Source: Alicyclobacillus sp. ALC3
GTDB lineage: Bacteria > Bacillota > Bacilli > Alicyclobacillales > Alicyclobacillaceae
Length of the DNA: 64,000 bases
Assembly: GCF_028751195.1 (NCBI RefSeq)
Contig: NZ_CP066784.1
Location: 1,984,001 to 2,048,000 of the forward strand
Direction: 5' to 3'
Below the pieces are notes generated by a model that saw only the letters and a program-made list of their open reading frames with translations, was not told where the DNA came from and made no database searches. Below are positions 33,161 to 42,453 of the stretch, in pieces (positions within the stretch are counted from its first letter, which is position 1; the number at the start of each line of letters is the position of its first letter). The translations under genes and the position numbers were made by a program.

Positions 33161-33165
33161 CAAGC

Positions 33166-33306
33166 TTAATAACCGCCCATTCCGCCACCTGCACCTCCGC
33201 CGTAGCCGCCGCCGAACGCGGGAACCAGCAAGAAGAACAGCACGAAAATAATCAGAAACACGACTGCCCAACGAGTGTAGCCGCCAAACGTACCTCCACC
33301 GTACAT
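33166..33306 (-). CDS. YjcZ-family glycine-rich sporulation mini-protein
   Basis: 46 residues: MYGGGTFGGYTR, the hydrophobic helix WAVVFLIIFVLFFLLVPAF, and a Gly-rich end (GGGYGGGAGGGMGGY). This is the YjcZ family of small spore-associated membrane proteins of Bacilli. GGGGAGGA lies upstream of ATG 33306, and a terminator follows. It is short enough to be missed by ordinary gene calling. Confidence 0.82.
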   Translation of the reverse strand: MYGGGTFGGYTRWAVVFLIIFVLFFLLVPAFGGGYGGGAGGGMGGY

Positions 33307-33309
33307 AGC

Positions 33310-33716
33310 GCGTTGTCCTCCCCTCTCACCGACATACCCTCACGATATGTCCACTTGGAAAGAGCAGGAACGACAATTGCCTGTCCGTATTGCAATCAGG
33401 GTTATGGGAGCTTTGCTGGTGCTGTTCCCTGTAGGGGGTAAAGGGTAGCCCAAATCACGGGTGTCCTGCCATGCTTTCCGCAATAACTCGATTAAGTTGA
33501 CCAATTTTCGTCAATTGGAACTCAATCAAACGGTGAGCTTGATTATTCCAAGCTCGCTTTGTTCAAAACGATATTTCCAACTTTGCAAAAATAGATGGTG
33601 ATGGCGATTGTAGGGGCAAGTCGGAAAGGTGATTGGAGTCGGAGGACGACTGTGTGTAAACGAAGGGGTTAGGTGGTCAAAAAGGATTTAATGCCTTCTC
33701 CAGAACAGTCATTGTT
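33310..33716. other. Intergenic region without a visible gene
   Basis: No supported coding sequence. GAGCTTG and CAAGCTC around ATTATT (33532-33556) form a hairpin that might end transcription of the methyltransferase gene. Confidence 0.35.
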
Positions 33717-34280
33717 TCACAGATATCGACGGACTTTCCGACAATATTCCATGTATGCTTCACCGTGAATTTTCTTCAAAGATTCTTCTTCCAGAAGAAC
33801 CTGACGGTTGAAGAGCCAGAACCCTGCAATGACGTAGAGTAACAGTACCCAGTTGAGGAAAATCAAAAAGATGCCTACGAGGATGAATCCGAAAGCTGTG
33901 TAGATGGGATTGCGGCTTATTGCAAAAACGCCCGTTGTTATCAACTTGCCTGGTTTCTCCTCATCGATTCCGACTCGAAAACTTTTTCCAAAGGAGACCA
34001 AACTCAAGAAAAACAGCAGAAGTCCAAAGATGCACGACGCTACGCCAATCCAACCTATAACCTCACTCTGAAACAGAACCGTCCCCAATTTTGGCAGGTG
34101 TAAAGCACTGGACAACACAAGGTAGAAAAACAACAAAGCAAATGGAACAATGAGGAAATCCCTCTTATCCATGTCTCCAAACTTCATGGCATGAATCCCC
34201 ATTTTCCGTAGGAGAAACACGCGAATCAAGACCATCAAGATCATCAGAGTGAGCGTTGCGATTGTAAAATACTCCTGCAT
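33717..34280 (-). CDS. ICMT/PEMT-like membrane methyltransferase
   Basis: 187 residues with four to five membrane helices and the conserved SAM-binding C-terminus: KLITTGVFAISRNPIYTAFG, later LLEEESLKKIHGEAYMEYCRKVRRYL (key part EEESLKKIHGEAYMEY). These enzymes methylate isoprenyl-cysteine, phospholipids or other small membrane substrates; the true substrate here is not evident. It lies downstream of the cysteine-rich CWC gene, 12 bases apart, in an apparent operon. Confidence 0.82.
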   Translation of the reverse strand: MQEYFTIATLTLMILMVLIRVFLLRKMGIHAMKFGDMDKRDFLIVPFALLFFYLVLSSALHLPKLGTVLFQSEVIGWIGVASCIFGLLLFFLSLVSFGKSFRVGIDEEKPGKLITTGVFAISRNPIYTAFGFILVGIFLIFLNWVLLLYVIAGFWLFNRQVLLEEESLKKIHGEAYMEYCRKVRRYL

Positions 34281-34292
34281 AAGCTCACCCCT

Positions 34293-34502
34293 TTAGATTC
34301 TCGTTCCAGGCAAGTTGCCCTTCTTAAATTTTTCCAGACAATTTTGGCAGATACACGATTTTGTCGTGCTGTTTGACGAAACGTTTTCAAATATCTCCTG
34401 CGGAAAGACCGCCTTATCGCACCAACATTCTCCGTGCTTCATGCCAGCAACATTCCCACACTGGTTATCTCCTCCGCAGATTGGGCATTTGCTCCCGCTC
34501 AT
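34293..34502 (-). CDS. Cysteine-rich CWC family protein
   Basis: 69 residues from ATG 34502, with GGAGGTGG upstream. CPICGGDNQCGN, ECWCDK and SCICQNCLEKF match the cysteine-rich CWC family, likely a small zinc protein. Role unknown. It is the first gene of a pair with the membrane methyltransferase. Confidence 0.8.
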   Translation of the reverse strand: MSGSKCPICGGDNQCGNVAGMKHGECWCDKAVFPQEIFENVSSNSTTKSCICQNCLEKFKKGNLPGTRI

Positions 34503-34603
34503 TACTGATTCCACCTCCATGCACATTTCGGGGACAAAAACGGATCAGGACTATCCTACGTCATAATTGCTGTAGAACGATGCTCACACAATGACTTGTT
34601 CTT

Positions 34604-35272
34604 CTATTGGCTTTCTTTCAATCTCAATCGGTGAGAAAACAGAGGGTAGAGCGTACTGTGAATTAACGTCCATAACATTTCCAGCGCAAAATACGCCATA
34701 GCTAAACTCGATACTGTAAAAATCCCACGTAGCAACTTTTCGCCAATGAATTTGCGTGACCATGCTACCAATGCTGAAATACCTATACACCACACAAATG
34801 CTCCCACAGAAAAACCGAGGAATAAGAGCAACAGCTTGTCGAGCAATGGCATACCTGCGATATGCGTCGCAAAGCCGCCACCAATGCCACCCCAAAAAGC
34901 AATGCCAAAAGGGTTCGCTAATGAAAAAATGATTCCTGTAGTGAAGTCCCGCTGTTCCTTCTTACTGCTGTCCAAATTCAAATCAATCGGCTTACGAGCG
35001 TCCAAAAAGGATAACCATGCCATGCGGAGCAGAAATGCTACTCCTGCGATGCCCAGAATAATTTGTACAGGCAAAAAGTGAAATACAAGCGCAACTCCCG
35101 TTAAACCAATAATTGCCCACGCCAAGTCCCCTAATAAAGCCCCAAGTTGCACCAAGAATGCAGGGACAAAGCCTCTCTGTAATCCTCTGCGTAGTGCTTC
35201 AGTATTCACCGCTCCTGGAGCCGCACTGTAAACAAAACCAAGTACACATGCTGTAATGATTAAAGCTATCAT
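34604..35272 (-). CDS. LysE-family amino acid or metabolite exporter
   Basis: 222 residues and six membrane helices. The family opening is FVYSAAPGAVNTEALRRGLQRGF, with the PGAVNTEALRRG core, and a second block is IIFSLANPFGIAFWGG (the LxNP signature). Exports amino acids or derivatives across the cytoplasmic membrane. The stop at 34604 is followed by the convergent-free interval to the CWC gene. No special regulatory structure was seen before its start. Confidence 0.85.
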   Translation of the reverse strand: MIALIITACVLGFVYSAAPGAVNTEALRRGLQRGFVPAFLVQLGALLGDLAWAIIGLTGVALVFHFLPVQIILGIAGVAFLLRMAWLSFLDARKPIDLNLDSSKKEQRDFTTGIIFSLANPFGIAFWGGIGGGFATHIAGMPLLDKLLLLFLGFSVGAFVWCIGISALVAWSRKFIGEKLLRGIFTVSSLAMAYFALEMLWTLIHSTLYPLFSHRLRLKESQ

Positions 35273-35302
35273 CTTGACACCCCTCTTTAACCCGCGTAGC
35301 CT

Positions 35303-35833
35303 TCAATCCTTCGGTAATCCTTTAGACATGAGATTCAATATTCGCTTGAATGAAGCTTCTGTCACGACTTCCTCCAGGCAGTTGACCACTAATGACTGAA
35401 ACAGCCTAACATATGCAATATCTGCGTCCCACAGATTTATCTCATCGAGAAGCGGAAATCGAGAACCTACCGCCTTCTTTCTGGCATAATCACGGATAAA
35501 ATCATTCAGAAACATGGTGACGAACAAGACTTCAGGGTAAGAGATGGTGCATGGGCGTGTGTAGCCCGAGGTATCCTCTGACACGTCATTTACCGTGCTC
35601 CGCATCTTGTTCGATTCAAATCCACTGTCCTTGAGTTCGACTTCTGGATCTCCCTGAATGGCATGACGCAAATCGGTACAAAGCGAAAGCACTAATAAAC
35701 GATGACCTTCGACACCATGTTCCCCTTCATCTCCCACGATGGTACGTAAAGACGAATATAACGCATCCAAGTCCTGTTGATTACCCAATATTTCAATTCT
35801 GTCCATATTCGGTGTATTGCGGAGAGTTAACAT
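35303..35833 (-). CDS. DUF6904-like hypothetical protein
   Basis: 176 residues. The opening LTLRNTPNMDRIEILGNQQD and the LDALYSSLRTIVGDEGEHG segment recall DUF6904, a family without a known role; LCTDLRHAIQGDPEVEL supports this. It is soluble. ATG 35833 has GGTGAAC upstream. It stands alone between an exporter and a zinc-finger-like gene. Family assignment is from memory and tentative. Confidence 0.5.
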   Translation of the reverse strand: MLTLRNTPNMDRIEILGNQQDLDALYSSLRTIVGDEGEHGVEGHRLLVLSLCTDLRHAIQGDPEVELKDSGFESNKMRSTVNDVSEDTSGYTRPCTISYPEVLFVTMFLNDFIRDYARKKAVGSRFPLLDEINLWDADIAYVRLFQSLVVNCLEEVVTEASFKRILNLMSKGLPKD

Positions 35834-36029
35834 GCATGTTCACCTACGTCTGTGTGCTGTTGCTGAAATCCAGTATAGTGGTACAGACCGCTATGTACAG
35901 TTGGAGAGTTTGCACTTTATTTTGCGTAGATTGCAGAATACCGACCGATTAGATGTTTATCCAATTTCTCGCGTTCTCAACCACGATCCCTTGCATCGAT
36001 CCTACTCCCCAACTATTGCACTGACCTCT

Positions 36030-36980
36030 TTAATCCCATTCACTACAAAATTCGCAGATCCATTGATTCAATTTGTCGTCAAACCATAGTTCCTGGCTCC
36101 ACCCCGCCCAGAGTTCGCTTTGGCACCGTGGACACACTGTCACGGAGTCAGTTACGAGACAGCCTTCCGCTGAATCTTCATATCCTAAGTGCTCGTACTG
36201 CTTGATAATCGGCATCAATGAATCGTAGCACTGCTCTCTGTCCTGTTCGTTATCAAAAATCAGGAGTTGGCGACCCTCTGTGTAAATACCTCCCTCGTTC
36301 GTGCGGTACAGTTCCTTCAATTCGGATTCGAGGAGTTCCGCCAGTATGTCGTTGACCTGTGGTTTCATTTCCTCCCAGTACACAACCATACCAGGCACAT
36401 CATTAACGATTGAGGGGTGCCAATCCTGTATCATGATGAGTAGCGTCTCTAAATCACAGACTAACCGTTGCCCTCTACGTGCATAGAATGAGTCAGGGGC
36501 AAGTTCTTGTCCGTCAAACCACCAATCACGCCAGCTTAGCAAATCTTCTACAGCTTCCGAAAGGTCATTCTTGTCATCATATGATGCCAATTCGCTATAC
36601 TTCCGAAAGACCGCGCGATTCTTGTCAACAAACTCCGAGTAATCCCAGAACCCTTCCTGCTCATGCTCTTCCGATGGAACACAGTCTTTACTGCAATACG
36701 TCCCCGATGGGGTTATGTAGGGGATTTCAGTGAAATGTTGACTGCATTCTGTACACGTTCTGGACTTGTTCAGTGCCACATTCCGCGCCCAATCTGGCAT
36801 GTCCACTTTGTATCTAAGACACGAAGTATGCACTCTTGCTCGAATATAATCCCATGTCCCATCACGCAAAGACTCGGCACGCCGCTCTGGGTTATCGAAG
36901 TAGTCAATGGAGCTAAGTAATCGCTCTCTATCTGGAAATACATATGATGAGAGCTTCACTGGCAATCGTCTATAACTCAT
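36030..36980 (-). CDS. Hypothetical protein with two zinc-knuckle motifs
   Basis: 316 residues from ATG 36980, with GGGGGGAG directly upstream; the frame continues to 37040 without a better signal. CTECSQHFTE with YCSKDC (about residues 75-97) and CPRCQSELW with CEFC near the C-terminus each provide four cysteines. The middle is acidic and helical (LLSWRDWWFDGQELAPDS). It could be a DNA- or protein-binding factor; nothing more can be inferred. Confidence 0.6.
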   Translation of the reverse strand: MSYRRLPVKLSSYVFPDRERLLSSIDYFDNPERRAESLRDGTWDYIRARVHTSCLRYKVDMPDWARNVALNKSRTCTECSQHFTEIPYITPSGTYCSKDCVPSEEHEQEGFWDYSEFVDKNRAVFRKYSELASYDDKNDLSEAVEDLLSWRDWWFDGQELAPDSFYARRGQRLVCDLETLLIMIQDWHPSIVNDVPGMVVYWEEMKPQVNDILAELLESELKELYRTNEGGIYTEGRQLLIFDNEQDREQCYDSLMPIIKQYEHLGYEDSAEGCLVTDSVTVCPRCQSELWAGWSQELWFDDKLNQWICEFCSEWD

Positions 36981-37040
36981 CACGGCTCCCCCCTTAGAGA
37001 CATTGTATAATTCCATGACAATCTCTCGCGCAACGCGCAA

Positions 37041-37404
37041 TGATTTGAGGGCGTATTGCGTCCCGAAAATGGATTGTCTTCATGGGCATTTATACATCCA
37101 GTAGTGATGGTCAGAATCAGTCTTTCGTGACTCTGATGTCCTACGCGCTCTCTAAGATCCCTTTTATATTGTGGCGCGGGATGACCTGCAGCGTATTCGT
37201 AGACATTTAACCAAACACTTGATCTCTCGTCTCAGAAAAATTTAATACATCAACTGAAAAATCAATGACCTTCTTTTACAAAATCTTGTGGATTTCATCA
37301 AAAAGCGTTATCGACACAAAAAAACTCTGCTCGTGACTTGAAATACAAAGTATAAGCAGAGTTTTTTTACTAAGTTGTTCGGTTTTATTTACACGCATTG
37401 CTCT
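37041..37404. terminator. Gap with a bidirectional terminator
   Basis: AAAAACTCTGCT and AGCAGAGTTTTT (about 37319-37368) pair around an AT-rich loop and have T-runs on both sides, so they end transcription of the methylase gene and could serve the other strand. Nothing else was found in the interval. Confidence 0.65.
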
Positions 37405-38520
37405 CTAAATCAATGTCGGAATCTTGAGCCGCTCGCCAGAAGTCAACATTAAATGTAGCTCATCATCCCACTTCGCTGGTTCTATGGCGTATTCAATTCC
37501 AGCAAAAGACTTCAAAATTGCCTCCACAATGATCTTTACTCCCAGAGGAGGAACAGCCATGCCGATTTGTTTTCGCACACTCTCTTTGCCACCCAAGAAT
37601 TCATACCAATCAGGGAACGTCTGTAATCTGGCGCGTTCACGATTCGTCAAAGCCCTTGGCTGACCATAGTGGTACATATGTGTACCGCCGCCACCCGAAC
37701 CCGTAACTGTATACGAGGGCACATCAGGATTAAGCCGTTTATATATGTTTGATAATCTGGCTCCCTTTACATTCAACCGCAAATGTTCAGGTATTCCGTC
37801 ATACCAGGCATTTTCACCAGGCGGAATATATTTCAACATTTCAACCACTTTCCCCTGATGCTGTGTAAAATCATGATTCATGGCATCGTCTGAGATTGGC
37901 GGTTCCTCCAACGCTTGCCGTGAAGTTTTCCACGTTGAAGAATCTTTGAACGGGGCTTTCGGCACTTGAAACTTCCATCCAAGGTCTTTCCGAATACCTA
38001 CTATGATAATTCGATGTCTTGATTGAGGTACTCCATATTCTTCAAATTTATACAAATGAGGAGTAATGGTATATCCCGATGACTCCATCTCTTGGAGTAT
38101 CTGGACAAAAGCATTCCCATCATTCGCACTTTGGAGTCCTCCTACGTTCTCTGCCATAAACCATTTTGGTTGGTGAGACTTCAACACTTTGATACCATAG
38201 GAATAAAGAGGACCGAAGTTACCATCCAGCCCCTTAGTTTCACCGACAATACTGTAATCATTGCAAGGAAATCCAAATGCGAAAGCATCAATTGCACTCA
38301 AGCGTTCAATATCTAACTCTCGAACGTCTTGATGAATCACACTATCAGGATTTTCAGGGCATATATTGTGACGAAACGTAGCGCACGCCCCTGCGTCGTA
38401 GTCATTCGCCCAGACATGCTCAACTTTATATTCTTCTCCCAGTGCTTCAACACTTGCCATACTTGCCCCAAGTGACAAACCACCAGGTCCGCAAAACAAC
38501 TCACCTTTTCGAAAAATCAT
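37405..38520 (-). CDS. DNA (cytosine-5-)-methyltransferase
   Basis: 371 residues with motifs I (GELFCGPGGLSLG), IV (FGFPCNDYS, catalytic Cys about residue 87), VI (MAENVGGL), VIII (QSRHRIIIVGI), IX (RALTNRERARLQTFPDWYEF, key part RERARLQTFP) and X (KQIGMAVPP). The variable region between VIII and IX is modest in size, so it has a single target domain. It methylates cytosine in a short DNA site. It lies 80 bases after the gene for a PD-(D/E)XK endonuclease on the same strand and should protect the host from it. Confidence 0.92.
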   Translation of the reverse strand: MIFRKGELFCGPGGLSLGASMASVEALGEEYKVEHVWANDYDAGACATFRHNICPENPDSVIHQDVRELDIERLSAIDAFAFGFPCNDYSIVGETKGLDGNFGPLYSYGIKVLKSHQPKWFMAENVGGLQSANDGNAFVQILQEMESSGYTITPHLYKFEEYGVPQSRHRIIIVGIRKDLGWKFQVPKAPFKDSSTWKTSRQALEEPPISDDAMNHDFTQHQGKVVEMLKYIPPGENAWYDGIPEHLRLNVKGARLSNIYKRLNPDVPSYTVTGSGGGGTHMYHYGQPRALTNRERARLQTFPDWYEFLGGKESVRKQIGMAVPPLGVKIIVEAILKSFAGIEYAIEPAKWDDELHLMLTSGERLKIPTLI

Positions 38521-38600
38521 TTATCAAAACTCCACCCTATAGTCCATCTCATTTGACTCCATTATAAACTATCAGGCTCTCTCATGGCGAACATTTGTTC

Positions 38601-40154
38601 TCAGAGCGAATCAATTTGAAGCGCGGATATCCTTGCATTGGAAGTAAATAACTGTCTCAAAACATTGTGATCAATCGGATTGACCCGATGACGTTGTAGA
38701 AGACGCAACAAACTTCGTGCGGTGATGACACTTCCACCCACATTAGTCTCATTCGCAATGCTGTTTACCTGAGAATCTATATTAGCTCCGAAGCCATCTG
38801 CAATATACATGAAAAACGCCAAGTTTTGAGCCAAATACGTAGGGATATAATTTCGTACCATACGATTGCGATGGTCGTTGGATATACTGTATGACCGATA
38901 TGCCTTAGTATCAATGATTCCTGAGTAGTTCAACGGAGACTCAACAAAGATGTCTGGATGCCGTGGCAGACTACCGACATGCTGTGCGCGAAAGTCCAGT
39001 AGTTCAAAGATATCGCGAGTCGCTCTCTCAAATTCGGTAGCTCGCTCTGTTCCCGATATAGCCATATTAAGATAATTTGCCTCAAACGTACTGAACGTAT
39101 CGGGTCTAAAGCCGCTCAAAGCATCTTCTACTTGTTGCGGAGTGCAGCCAACTGCACGGGCTATATCATCAATAAGTGTAGCAGAGACATCAACAATTGG
39201 GGAAACCCTTGCCATATGTAATAATTCACTGCGTACACGGCGTTGCATGTACAATGCATCGGTAACTGTCTGCCCACCAAAGACTCTATTGTCTCTGTTT
39301 TGACCAGGAGCCAAACCGAAATTCCGTTGGAAATTCTCAATTCCAAATGGATGATCTGGATTAAATGTCCGCAGGCGTGTACCATCCGACAAAATTGCCT
39401 GAACATCAGCCGTTCTTTCTTGTGGGATAAAAATACTCCTACCAGCATCTCTCGAAATAAGCTGGGTGTATTCAAGATAATTTATGATGGTATTCGCAAC
39501 GTCTTCCAAGTAATCAAGCGTATCTTCCATAGACTGTACGCCACTTGTACTACTTGGATAGAGGTCAACGAAATTGGGAGGTAAAATACTATCCCCCAGA
39601 GAACGGTAGCGACTAATTCGGTCCACTACATGCTCGAAACACTGAGGTGTTTCGTTTTGCCCCTCTGTTATGACAAAACGTGCTATTTCCGCCTTTGACA
39701 ACCTTTGCACGCGGTCATCTGCGAGTAACCGTAACAAAAATCGAAACGGTCTTACCTGGAATCGAGAATGTATGTTTACGCGGCTCCTTATAGAGTACGG
39801 AGACGGGTATTGCAATTTCATCAACTGATTTGTGATTACTGGAACGGGAGGAACCCCATCCAATAGTGCGTCGCCCGCCAAAGTAGTACGCACAATATTG
39901 GTGTTGGTTTCAACAAAAATGAGTCCTAAGTTAAAGAGCCAAGATTCGTAGGTTCGTGCTCCTCCCGCTCGTCGATCTCTCCTGCGTCCAGGTCGCTTAA
40001 TGCCATAACGTTCCAACTCTGATTCAAAATCAAGTTGACGATTCAAGTCTTGTCGCCATACATCACCCAAATTTTGTATCGCAAACAAGGACAAGATATC
40101 TACAACTGGATATAGCTTCCGTTTATTCCGTGGAACTTGCCAGTTGTTTATCAT
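38601..40154 (-). CDS. Type II restriction endonuclease, PD-(D/E)XK
   Basis: 517 residues from ATG 40154, with GGAGGTAAC upstream. The nuclease motif is HPDIFVESPLNYSGIIDTKAY (Asp at about 400, DTK near 410-412), in the C-terminal quarter. The N-terminal half has winged-helix DNA-binding segments (LSKAEIARFVITEGQN) and opens NNWQVPRNKRKLYPVVDIL, reminiscent of AlwI/FokI-type enzymes. The order endonuclease then methylase on one strand makes a classic restriction-modification pair. The recognition sequence is not predictable here. Confidence 0.75.
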   Translation of the reverse strand: MINNWQVPRNKRKLYPVVDILSLFAIQNLGDVWRQDLNRQLDFESELERYGIKRPGRRRDRRAGGARTYESWLFNLGLIFVETNTNIVRTTLAGDALLDGVPPVPVITNQLMKLQYPSPYSIRSRVNIHSRFQVRPFRFLLRLLADDRVQRLSKAEIARFVITEGQNETPQCFEHVVDRISRYRSLGDSILPPNFVDLYPSSTSGVQSMEDTLDYLEDVANTIINYLEYTQLISRDAGRSIFIPQERTADVQAILSDGTRLRTFNPDHPFGIENFQRNFGLAPGQNRDNRVFGGQTVTDALYMQRRVRSELLHMARVSPIVDVSATLIDDIARAVGCTPQQVEDALSGFRPDTFSTFEANYLNMAISGTERATEFERATRDIFELLDFRAQHVGSLPRHPDIFVESPLNYSGIIDTKAYRSYSISNDHRNRMVRNYIPTYLAQNLAFFMYIADGFGANIDSQVNSIANETNVGGSVITARSLLRLLQRHRVNPIDHNVLRQLFTSNARISALQIDSL

Positions 40155-40312
40155 CGTGTTACCTCCAATTGCTACATCAAATCTCCCACTACTATAAGCT
40201 ATCTGGAAACCATTTACTATAGTCGATATACACTCCAAAGCCCTCCATCATTGCATAGAAAAGAAATTCTGTGTGATAAGCTTGGTCCTGGTGTGGTAAT
40301 CGTTACTACCTT

Positions 40313-40390
40313 CAGGAGAAACACTCCTGGTTTTAATAAAAGAGCATCTGAGTCTCGTACAAACAGGAGCCGAAACTCCTCTAAAAACTT
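40313..40390. repeat. Paired CAGGAG hairpins near the restriction gene
   Basis: CAGGAG and CTCCTG enclose AAACA (40313-40329), followed by TTTTAATAAAAG, and AGGAG/CTCCT enclose CCGAAA (40375-40390). The first could terminate plus-strand transcripts; the two together could also be control-protein boxes of the restriction system. They lie about 160-235 bases before the endonuclease start. Confidence 0.4.
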
Positions 40391-40506
40391 TCATCGTTAT
40401 TATTCAAATCTCCTCGTGTCGGAGTAGTTTATCGGTCCAATATGTAGAGACGTTGGTTTCCCAACGCCCTTCGCACTCCCTTCTCTCTACGTGGTCCCTA
40501 CCGCTG

Positions 40507-41481
40507 TCACACGATCTGGTACTCATACCGAAAGATGTCGAACAGTGGATAGCTGACGTTTTCAATCATCCTACTAAAAATCCGCACCAATTCGTCCACC
40601 GTTTCTTTCACGTTGTCGGAGGCTTTGAAGTAACAGCCGATTGCATTGTCGCCCACCTTTACCCTCTCATCGATCTGTTCGCGCAACAGCCAAGGCTTCA
40701 TGGAAAAAAGTTGAAACAACTCGCTGTTTGATCGATCAAATCTCAGTTCTATGAACGCCTGATTCCTTCGATTTCTCGCAGAGATGAAGAACTGCACGCC
40801 TGTGCGTCCACCCCCAAGCATGATCGTAGAATTCGGCTTTTCCTCATCAAAGTGCTTCTCACGTTGCAGTGGCAAGAAATTGGGTACCGCCTCCCGCAAT
40901 CGATAAAGCACGTATCGATTCACATCCGCACGTTTCGAGAAATCGAAATCATGGTTATTGGGGACTGGTTTCGGACAAAGAAACTTGTAACGGGGATGTT
41001 CAATGGTTGTGACGATCCGCAGTGGCTTCGGAACTTCATCCAATAGTCCCAGAGAGTCATAAATCTCCAACTTGTTCATTGCATTGAGCCTTTCAAGTGG
41101 CTCCTTAACTTGGTCATTTATCCTCACCAACAGGAGTTTAATCGGGTTGTCACTCCGACTCACATGTTGCTCCAATTCGCGAACATGATTGACCTGAAAA
41201 CCAATTGTCAGGTAAATCAATAACGCCCCTTCATCAAGTTCATTGATCAGATTCAGGAGCCTTTCCTGGTGATAACCAGGACTCCTGCCCAACCAAATTT
41301 CGGATATCACTGGAATACCCGTCTCTGCTTCGTAACCTAACAAATCCAGTTTGTAGCCCCGCCAATATGATTCAAGCAACAGATCGGTTAAGCCTCGACC
41401 GACGACATCCTCCAGAATGCGTTTGTGTTCTTTGAGGTACAGTGAAAAGATGAACTCGCGCTCGCTTCCCTTTAAACTCAT
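40507..41481 (-). CDS. DUF4268-like protein with a degenerate nuclease fold
   Basis: 324 residues from ATG 41481, with GGGAGGGTGA upstream. The N-terminal half contains YKLDLLGYEAETGIPVISEIWLGRS, i.e. LDLL then SEIWL, where a nuclease fold would have D...ExK; the lysine is replaced. The C-terminal half has GVQFFISARNRRNQAFIELRF and KPWLLREQIDERVKVGD, which resembles DUF4268. Such proteins appear near restriction and defence genes. It follows a Xre regulator with which it is probably cotranscribed. No activity can be claimed. Confidence 0.55.
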   Translation of the reverse strand: MSLKGSEREFIFSLYLKEHKRILEDVVGRGLTDLLLESYWRGYKLDLLGYEAETGIPVISEIWLGRSPGYHQERLLNLINELDEGALLIYLTIGFQVNHVRELEQHVSRSDNPIKLLLVRINDQVKEPLERLNAMNKLEIYDSLGLLDEVPKPLRIVTTIEHPRYKFLCPKPVPNNHDFDFSKRADVNRYVLYRLREAVPNFLPLQREKHFDEEKPNSTIMLGGGRTGVQFFISARNRRNQAFIELRFDRSNSELFQLFSMKPWLLREQIDERVKVGDNAIGCYFKASDNVKETVDELVRIFSRMIENVSYPLFDIFRYEYQIV

Positions 41482-41555
41482 ACATTCACCCTCCCATGCT
41501 CGTCCTTTCAAAGATAGAGAGAACTCTGATAGAGTCCTCTCTGCCTGCCCAAAGC

Positions 41556-41996
41556 TCATTGCCGAATCAATCTAAGAAACTCGCGCACCTTTTCAATGAT
41601 CACGATGCTGTCCCGTACTTTGTTCTTACCGTCAAGGTCACTGCTCAGCACAGTCTGTAACATTTCAGCAAGACTGTCCTTCATAGCCTGATTCACTTGA
41701 ACGTCGTTATGGAGTGTGTAATGATGCGTGAGAACAAGCTCTATCAAGTCCTTCTCACGCTGTTCCTCTTCATTCATTTCCATGAGTTCTTGAGGTGAGA
41801 CCCCAAGTACAGGTGCCAATTTGTAAATTATCGGAACAGATGGAGCTTTTCTGGAATTGTTCTCCAGGCGGTTGATATAACTCGGCGACACGCCCGTCAT
41901 TCTCTCCAGATCCTTCAATGAAAGATTGAGTTGCTTTCGCAAATATCGAATCCTCGCCCCGACTGAATCAGGAATTTCTCGCCCGTCTTTTGCCAC
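41556..41996 (-). CDS. Xre-family transcription regulator
   Basis: 146 residues from GTG 41996, chosen because TTTGGAGGGATTTGAA gives a better spacing than the TTG at 42011. The HTH is IRYLRKQLNLSLKDLERMTGVSPSYINRLE, whose key part is LSLKDLERMTGVSPSYI. The rest is helical (LIELVLTHHY, VIIEKVREFLRLI), likely for dimerisation. A TTCCCGTGATGGGAA palindrome lies just upstream of its start, which suggests autoregulation. Directly downstream is the DUF4268-like gene. Confidence 0.8.
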   Translation of the reverse strand: MAKDGREIPDSVGARIRYLRKQLNLSLKDLERMTGVSPSYINRLENNSRKAPSVPIIYKLAPVLGVSPQELMEMNEEEQREKDLIELVLTHHYTLHNDVQVNQAMKDSLAEMLQTVLSSDLDGKNKVRDSIVIIEKVREFLRLIRQ

Positions 41997-42015
41997 TTCA
42001 AATCCCTCCAAATGT

Positions 42016-42030
42016 TTCCCGTGATGGGAA
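42016..42030. promoter_or_regulatory. Palindromic operator before the Xre gene
   Basis: TTCCCGTGATGGGAA is a 15-bp palindrome with 5-bp arms, between the start of the Xre gene and its presumed promoter. Confidence 0.6.
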
Positions 42031-42453
42031 TCCTGTTGTATGTGAATCTATTTCTTTTACTCAAGAGATATAGAAGTTATTCAAAAGCAGAGGCTGAGAA
42101 AGGCTGAATCAAGGAAGGTGCGTTGCGAGGTTAGTAGAACCGCCAATTGCCTTTCGTAATCAAGAAGCTGTTGTGTAGAACCATATCTACTTCCACAAGT
42201 TGAAGCTGAAACGGTGACACAATTAGAACAAGAAGTGTAACCGTAATAGGAGACATAAATGTTTACATTTGATGACATGGCAAACAAATACCTGTGCTAA
42301 GTCGTTGGAAAGCAGGCACTAAGGGGCGAGGATATAGAACTATTGTCAAATGTGGGTATTCTTCTCGTGGTGGATTGGACATGTCCGTCAGCAGTCTGAC
42401 ATGTTCCGTGTCAGTCCGACAGGATATTCGTCATCTTTCACTGTCTCCGTTAT
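42031..42453. other. Intergenic region without a visible gene
   Basis: No coding sequence that I can support. A 68-residue Ser/Cys-rich minus frame (42081-42287) lacks a ribosome binding site. Confidence 0.35.

Noticed and set aside
42081..42287. 68-residue Ser/Cys-rich minus frame
   Set aside because: No ribosome site and no support from composition or context.
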